Origin: Amoebidium appalachense
Lineage: Eukaryota > Ichthyosporea
DNA length: 64,000 nt
Reading direction: 5' to 3'
NCBI GenBank assembly: GCA_963693365.1
Contig: CAVNZM010000008.1
Location: 6,386,001-6,450,000, forward strand
In this document: positions 36,338 to 64,000 of the stretch, one piece after another
Layout: each line of letters begins with the position of its first letter
How positions within the stretch are numbered: the stretch's first letter is position 1
Position numbers and translations under genes: made by a program
Notes under the pieces: generated by a model
The model's database searches: none
Told to the model about the DNA's origin: nothing
What the model saw: the letters and a program-made list of their open reading frames with translations, nothing else

Positions 36338-37231
36338 TAACTTGATAGACAAAGCGACAAGCAATTCTTGTATAAGCAACTTTTGGCGCAACCAATCACA
36401 AGATTCGAATTGTTCCGGTGAGCCATATAAGGTTAGGCAGAGTTTGAAAAAAAAACATTTCTAAACCGGTCTAAAACTAATGGATGGTATTGATCTGGTG
36501 TTTCGCGAATTATGATGTTTTAAGGGGCATATGAATATATTTCCCACAGTCTGATGGTTGTTAAAGATTGGGTCGATGTTCCATATTACAATGCCTGACG
36601 TGTTTATATCTACGCGGCAAGTGGGCACCCATTTACAACACACTAACTCGAGCTAATATTAGTTCTTGATCGTGTTCTTCTGTATTTAATATTATAATAC
36701 CACTTTAAAATGTTTAAGTTACTGATTATATGATGTACGGTTTTAATGGTCACGTGCACCAATTTGGGTAGGAATTACAGCGCCTATCTCGCTGTGTCTG
36801 TGGCAACTGTACTAAATATCCATTTTTAGCCCTGTATGATGCCCTGGTCTAAATAAGATTCATTAAAAAAGGAAAAATAAATAATTAAAGAATTACAGCC
36901 GCAACAGGACTTACTCCTACATAATGTTTTTACAAATATTGAGTTTTAATAAATAACCCTCTCAACCGTTGATCAGTATGAAGGCATGTATGTGCTTGCA
37001 TGTGCGTGTATGCTTCACGCATGCGAGCGTGCGCGCATGTTATTGTGTACGTTTATGTATGGAGCATGTGTGGGCAAGTGTGCCATGTACAGTGTGCGTG
37101 TGTGTGTGTGTGTGTGTGTGCGTGTGTGTGCATATATGTTTATGTGTGCGCTCACACGTGTTTGCCCACGTGCATGCTGTGTATGCTTGTATGTAGGGAG
37201 CCAGGGGCAAGGGAGAAGGAGGAGGAGGAGG

Positions 37232-37267
<36 letters not shown>

Positions 37268-37410
37268 CTCGGAGAATTACTAATTAGACAGGGCCAGTCC
37301 ATTTAGTTAATTAAGGGGCCCGAAGGCGCCGGGACAAGTAGGAGCTCAAAAACACAGCGAACCACTAACATTAAGTGTTGTGTGATAAGATTTATCCATT
37401 ACATAATAGG

Positions 37411-37459
37411 AGGGGTTTACGACGTTCACTCGAGGCACAGAGAGACCAGCTGCAGTCTC
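37411..37459 (-). repeat. Solo copy of the LINE 3'-tail motif
   Basis: Reverse complement reads GGTCTCTCTGTGCCTCGAG then TGAACGTCGTAAACCCC, the same block that ends both LINE copies, without recognisable LINE body beside it. Confidence 0.75.
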
Positions 37460-37715
37460 CGCTAATACTATAAAAAGTTGTTATGTACACTATGTAGACT
37501 TTCAGGAGAGATTAATTCCGGAAGTAAGGAATATTAGATGTCATTCGTAAATGTATAAAAGCGCCAGTCTTGTGATCATGGAGTACAAGTTTACATACAT
37601 TTTTACATATCCACACAGATAAATTCAACATCGCTCATTCCAGATACATTCACAAGTTGCCCATACTATTTACCAAATTCACATTGACCCCCCCCCCCCC
37701 CCCCCTCCCCCCCCT

Positions 37716-37717
<2 letters not shown>

Positions 37718-37780
<63 letters not shown>

Positions 37781-37817
37781 CGCACACACGCACACACGCA
37801 CACACGCACACACGCAC

Positions 37818-37862
<45 letters not shown>
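37718..37862. repeat. (CA)n / (CACACG)n microsatellite
   Basis: CA blocks flank about seven CACACG hexamers. Confidence 0.95.
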
Positions 37863-37864
<2 letters not shown>

Positions 37865-38079
37865 TACCATATTCTCAATACGGGTGGAGTGCCTATAAAA
37901 CGGTCATTTCGTCCCAATAACACCATCTTAATTTTACTTAAATTTACGGTGTACTTGATCGACTAAATCTAGCCTTGAAACATCATTTCTCTGCAATCCA
38001 CATATCCCCATCTCCTCTTTCCAAAGCTCTTTCTTCGCATTTCTGGTTCTCGGAGGCACATCATTCGATTTTAAGGGCA

Positions 38080-38260
38080 TATGTGGATGCATATGTGGAT
38101 GATATCTATAAGGTATATTTGACTGATATTTAAAAGGTATATCTGTATAATAAATATAAGGTATCTCTGTATGATATTCATAAGGCATAATATCTGGATG
38201 ATATTCACAAGGTATATCCGGTTAATAATACAAGGTATATTTGGACCATGATTATTGGCT
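38080..38260. repeat. AT-rich minisatellite, units about 30 bp
   Basis: Degenerate units around AAGGTATAT(C/T)TG-(A/T)ATGATATT recur five or six times just beyond the stop of the Wntless-lipase gene. Confidence 0.7.
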
Positions 38261-38429
38261 ACAATATATCGATGACGATTAAGAGACATGTCTCACCCAT
38301 GCCATCATTAGGACTACAACTTTTTGCTATTACATCTGAATAATTGGGTATCACAAGATATATCTCGGTTATATTCATATCATACGGTAATAATATCTGA
38401 TTCATGATTAAATATAAGACGTATATTTG

Positions 38430-57469
<19,040 letters not shown>

Positions 57470-58095
57470 TGCCTCTGAATCGAATCAACTTAGACTTATA
57501 CTATAGGTGATGTCTGGAGCTCAAAAGTGACAACCTTATGACGTGTTGGTACTGCCTCCGTGAATACTGGATTTCCATAGGCCCAAAAGCACCTTCTCTT
57601 TTGGTTCGTTATAGCTAGCGTAATATGACGAAGAGAAGAGAGAAAATCCAGACATCAGACTCCGGAATAAAGCAAAACAAACATAAAAAAACTACCAGAA
57701 AACATGAGAAAGGAGAAGGTAAAGGTGTGTGTTCGGTCACTTCTGTAACGCCCGCTTCTACACGCCAGAGGGTGACTCTCACACCCTTTAAAAATAACAA
57801 GAACACATTGATCGGCCGTATCCCAGTAACCGCTAAAACGAGAATATTACCGGGGCTGCACAGACTAACTCGACTTGAGAGCGCGCGCACAAGGAATTAT
57901 GCACGCCGGGCTTGGCTTTCTCGTGTTTTGTGCATGTCGAGGGTGCTCAGGGCTTGAAAGGAGCTTAAAAACATTATTCGTAAATTCCAGCGTTTTGCCA
58001 AGTTTCGCTTCTAAATATTTTTTCTTTTGACTGGATTTATTCGACGGAAAGATATGACAAGTATGCATGGCATACTGAGAAGACAATAAAAAACT

Positions 58096-58419
58096 TCACG
58101 AGTTATCCAGTAACAAGTGCATACTGAGATACCTGAACACTGTGTGAAAATCATATAAATACTCAATGTGACGACCAACAGAATTCAACAAAAAGTCTAA
58201 AGTGTTCACATTGCCAGCTAGTGTAGCAGATACCCGGAGGGAAAGAGGTAAAACGCGACATAAAAATTCACACCTATCAACATGCTTACGATTAAAAAGG
58301 TCAGCACAAAAGTGGCACCAGCGGCGATGAAAACAAGAATTACAGTGCCACTGCACAACTTCCCAGGCAATATCAACATCAGAGCACCATACAGACTTAT
58401 CTACTAGGGTGGTATCCAT
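58096..58419 (-). pseudogene. Possible LINE C-terminal remnant
   Basis: A 107-codon frame with a C-x2-C-x7-H-x3-C zinc-knuckle-like cluster (CHFCADLFNRKHVDRC) followed by NTLDFLLNS. The retrotransposon copies at 4.9 and 9.8 kb carry NYNILDLLLNTRNYD at what looks like the same place, so this is read as the C-terminal end of a related LINE ORF. Similarity is short. Confidence 0.35.
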
Positions 58420-58967
58420 ACTTCTAAATAAGGGGGCTTTTGTTTTAAACGGCGCGTTTGAGCCCCCTATAATCTAGATTCGGATATTATTTTCCTGAGC
58501 TTTTCTCCTGCGGTAGAGAATAACAGCCCCTGGTTTCCTTAACAGGGCTTCGTATTCTCTATCGAGTGCACTGCAAAGAGTCCGGCTACTTCTCTTGACA
58601 AACAACCCCTTTTAATTATTAAATCCCATACTTACTTTTAAACTTGGCTTATTGCACTTCTTCTAAGAATGAATAATCCTCCACCTAACTTGTTACTTGG
58701 CTTTCTGCTGAATGGTGTATACGACACTTTTGGGCCAGGCAGATGCAAACCCTGAAGGCGGAAGCCGCGCCGATCCCCTGATACCCCAAACATGGACCTG
58801 CTTGTTTACAAGCAAATAGAAATCGGTAAATGACATATACATATATATAGGACTGAATATTCTCTTACATAAAAAAAAAGGATTATTTTAAAAAAATAAT
58901 TGTTATATAGTATACCAGAGACATTCGCACATTACAAGGTGAACGCGCATGCCTCGCAATGAATTTT

Positions 58968-59016
58968 ATTTTCGTTTGACTGATAGACTGAATCAGTCCA
59001 TCAGTCAAACGAAAAT
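58968..59016. repeat. Perfect 17-bp inverted repeat (hairpin) with nested palindrome
   Basis: ATTTTCGTTTGACTGAT (58968-58984) is matched by its exact complement at 59000-59016; the 15-base loop contains GACTGAATCAGTC, itself nearly palindromic. Confidence 0.85.
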
Positions 59017-60225
59017 ATATATTTAAAAAATGACTGACTGATTGAAATTATGGAAGGTCGTTTGCGAACACTGAGGGTGGCCTTTCAAAACATATCAGGT
59101 CACAGCCTACCAACATACAATACGTGCGATGTACATAGACTACGTAGCGATGATGTGCAATCATTTTCATAATAGTTTATTGGCAATATAACCTTTTTAT
59201 TACGGTCTCCATTAGGTAGGTTCTCCCCTGAGCACGGTGAACAAATGATATGATCTAAGCACGTTTTGATTGGTTTACCGAAGTTCCGAACGATGTATGC
59301 GGCGCGAGCGGCGCGCACGTGGGAGGCTCCCCCTCCCCGGGCCCCTCGAGACCCTTCCGAAAGTCCCCTCCTCTTCCCACCCTCCAACCCTCCCCGCCAG
59401 CCCGTACAAAAACACAGACACATGATCGTTCACTTCTCCACACACATACAGTATACACATGCCGTAATGCCAGAAAGTACAAAACTGGTTGAACGTGTGT
59501 GTATACGTGAGTGGGCGGCGGGCGGCCCGGGCCGCGTGGGCAGGCTACTGTACATCTTTTAAAACAGCCAATGAAACAAGCTGCCTCAGATTGTCGAAAT
59601 AATCTTGTCAGGGTGTGCAATTAGCGCTCGATGGATTGAATTATTGCTCTGGCCATCACTAAGTGGCGTCATGAGCGTTTTCATGAGGGGATGTTATTGA
59701 AATTTGCTCTGCCACAAAAACAATATTATTATTACAAGTGAACTACGCATAAAAACTGGGGATCATTTCCGGGCTCAGTTAGCATCAGGAGTCAGGAGTC
59801 AGGTCTAACTCAGTTTCAGGGGTTTTTGATGATTGACTGAAGCCTTCGAACCCTTCATATCAGGGCATACCACGCATACCAGGCTAAAAACACATGCGGC
59901 ATCCTCAAGCTTGAGCCGCTAGACTGATGATGTGATATCCATTTCATGCATGACCTCTAATAAAAACATTGCGCCTGCAACAGTGCCTGCAATGTAAATA
60001 TGCTACATACTAGTTATCTTATTACTACATACTCGTAATCAAAGCCTTCTAAGGATGCCTTGATAGTAACATAGCACTGCTGACGTCATGTGCACGTACG
60101 TGCCCCGGGCTGCATTCCAAGATGCTTGTGTGTCCAAGATGAGAGGCGATTCAGGGAGCTGAAACTGCCAGAGCAACATGACATGTCCCCAGGCTGCTGA
60201 GACTCAGACTGAGAGCGCTAGCGAG

Positions 60226-61026
<801 letters not shown>

Positions 61027-61634
61027 CCAAAAAGAATACCGCCTTGGTGGGCGAAAACTTCGGGGACTCTTTTTAATACCCATGTGAGTTGCGCACATGC
61101 AGGGGGGGGGGGGGGGGGGGGACACCACCCCACTCGGCGCCAGGTGGGTCCCTCCCCCCCAAAGAAGTGGGGGGGGGGGGGGGGGGTACCACCAGAGGAC
61201 ATCGATTTTCACAACTCAATCCCCCCTCAAAATTTCATATTCAAAATTCCCTCAGGCTAGAGAGACGAGGGATCGAGTTTAATGAAGAGTTAGCAAGCAT
61301 GGTAGAGCCTGAGTTCCTGCTGCCTGCGGCAGGACTGCAGCACAGGACTGCAGCAGTATGTACTGAATTTAGGGCCCGCGCAAGAGACGCCCAGACAGTC
61401 TGCCGAGCTTCTTGCACTAGGTACTAACGAAGTTAAACAGTGCACAATCAATTACATGTATCCAAGTGGTTATTTGTTCTTTATTTGCCATCATCAAGTG
61501 GTTTTTCGCTGTCTATTTGCCATCCTCCTTAATTTCAATAAAATTATATTCAATGTTGTATGTATATACTTACGTACTTATAGACGCCTTCGTCCGGTCA
61601 TATGTTCACACTCCTACTCAAGGATTCATCCACG

Positions 61635-61670
<36 letters not shown>

Positions 61671-62162
61671 GGAAAAAAAAAAAAAGGGGGGGGGGGGGGG
61701 GGGAAGGGAAGCCAAGATCACAACACGAAACAGAACTCACGAGTCATATATCTATGTGCCTAAGGACCTAATAGTGTGACTACAGAGTACAACCATATGT
61801 CCAGAAAACAGGTTAAATCCACAAAGCATCAGCCTTCCTCTTTTTTTAACCCCTCCGGCGCCAATTCAACCCATAACCGTTAACCGTCTCATTTGCAATG
61901 CCATAGTTCTGAATTGATGTTCTCCATTGTCCATTGCAACCATGTTGAGCCAACGGATAAAAATATCGACATGCCCTCAAAATAGTGTCTAGAAGGCATT
62001 TACTTGCTTCTTTCACGACCACACGATTACAAAATCATCATTAGACCCCCCCCTCCCCCCCCCCCCCACCCCCCTCCCCCTTCCTTCTCTCCCTCCAACC
62101 CAAACAGTAATAGAAGAAAAGAACGGAAAAGAAGAAGAAATTCCTTCCACGGACTGGTGTGC

Positions 62163-63847
<1,685 letters not shown>

Positions 63848-64000
63848 CTGTGCATGACAAAGGCCCAATCAGATGCAGGATAAGAGAATGCCTATGACCA
63901 CTGGCCGAGTGAAAGACGGGGGGAGAGGGGGAGTGTCTACGGGGGGTGTTGGGCTGATAGGAACGGGAGAACAAAATGAAATGATACTTGTCAGCAAGAG

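Larger units (their letters stand above)
35916..38429. other. Convergent intergenic region
   Basis: 2.5 kb between the stops of two convergent genes. Contains a (C)n(A)n junction (35970-36023), AT-rich unique DNA to about 36960 in which short minus-strand frames (36190-36643) show nothing recognisable, GT-rich and G tracts (37083-37266), a LINE-tail copy (37411-37459), a CA/CACACG block (37718-37862) and an AT-rich minisatellite (38080-38260). Confidence 0.6.

Overview
This is nuclear DNA of an intron-rich eukaryote, most likely a holozoan (an animal or a unicellular relative). The main support is a Mondo/Mlx-type bHLH-leucine-zipper gene with its C-terminal dimerisation domain, beside an ERGIC-53-like lectin, a Wntless-like membrane protein, a chromodomain Ty3/Gypsy relic and a non-LTR retrotransposon. 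There are no operons. Most of the sequence is intron, intergenic DNA and transposon, packed with (CA)n/(GT)n, (GA)n and long C or G homopolymers. Nearly all long reading frames here are microsatellite translations (poly-His-Thr, Cys-Val, Gly, Pro, Ser-Leu) and are not annotated. All exon models below were assembled by hand from GT/AG sites and phase continuity.

Layout: 1-2900 (+) holds the last four exons of an unidentified coiled-coil protein. 4522-10981 is a transposon cluster: two opposed copies of one non-LTR element (4522-6343 minus; about 9327-10981 plus), a decayed Gypsy chromovirus between them (6481-8918) and, inside the right copy, a 718-bp LTR-PBS-PPT-LTR miniature element with apparently identical LTRs. 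11270-12156 holds two minisatellites. 13909-19668 (+) is a six-exon Mondo/Mlx-like gene of 575 aa. 19669-25557 has no supported gene. 25558-26255 (-) holds two exons of an unidentified protein. 27473-35915 (+) encodes a type I membrane protein: a thioredoxin-like domain without the first catalytic cysteine, four six-cysteine furin-like modules made by duplication of a two-module block, and one membrane span. Convergent to it, 57469-38430 (-) is a 29-exon gene whose joined frame is exactly 969 codons: a Wntless-like luminal plus multi-span membrane domain fused to a cytosolic class 3 lipase with a complete Ser-Asp-His set. 62163-63847 (-) is the 3' part of an ERGIC-53/LMAN1-like cargo receptor ending in a dilysine ER-retrieval signal.

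The three membrane genes all concern the secretory pathway (lectin cargo receptor, thioredoxin/furin-repeat protein, Wntless-lipase). Whether they work together cannot be told from sequence; the adjacency may be chance.

The most unusual features are (i) a roughly 110-170 bp poly-C-tailed repeat with ten clear copies, all in introns and all in the sense orientation of the host gene; (ii) C-tracts starting within a few bases of many 5' splice sites; (iii) the Wntless-lipase fusion; and (iv) the miniature LTR element, whose empty insertion site survives in the paralogous copy of its host repeat.
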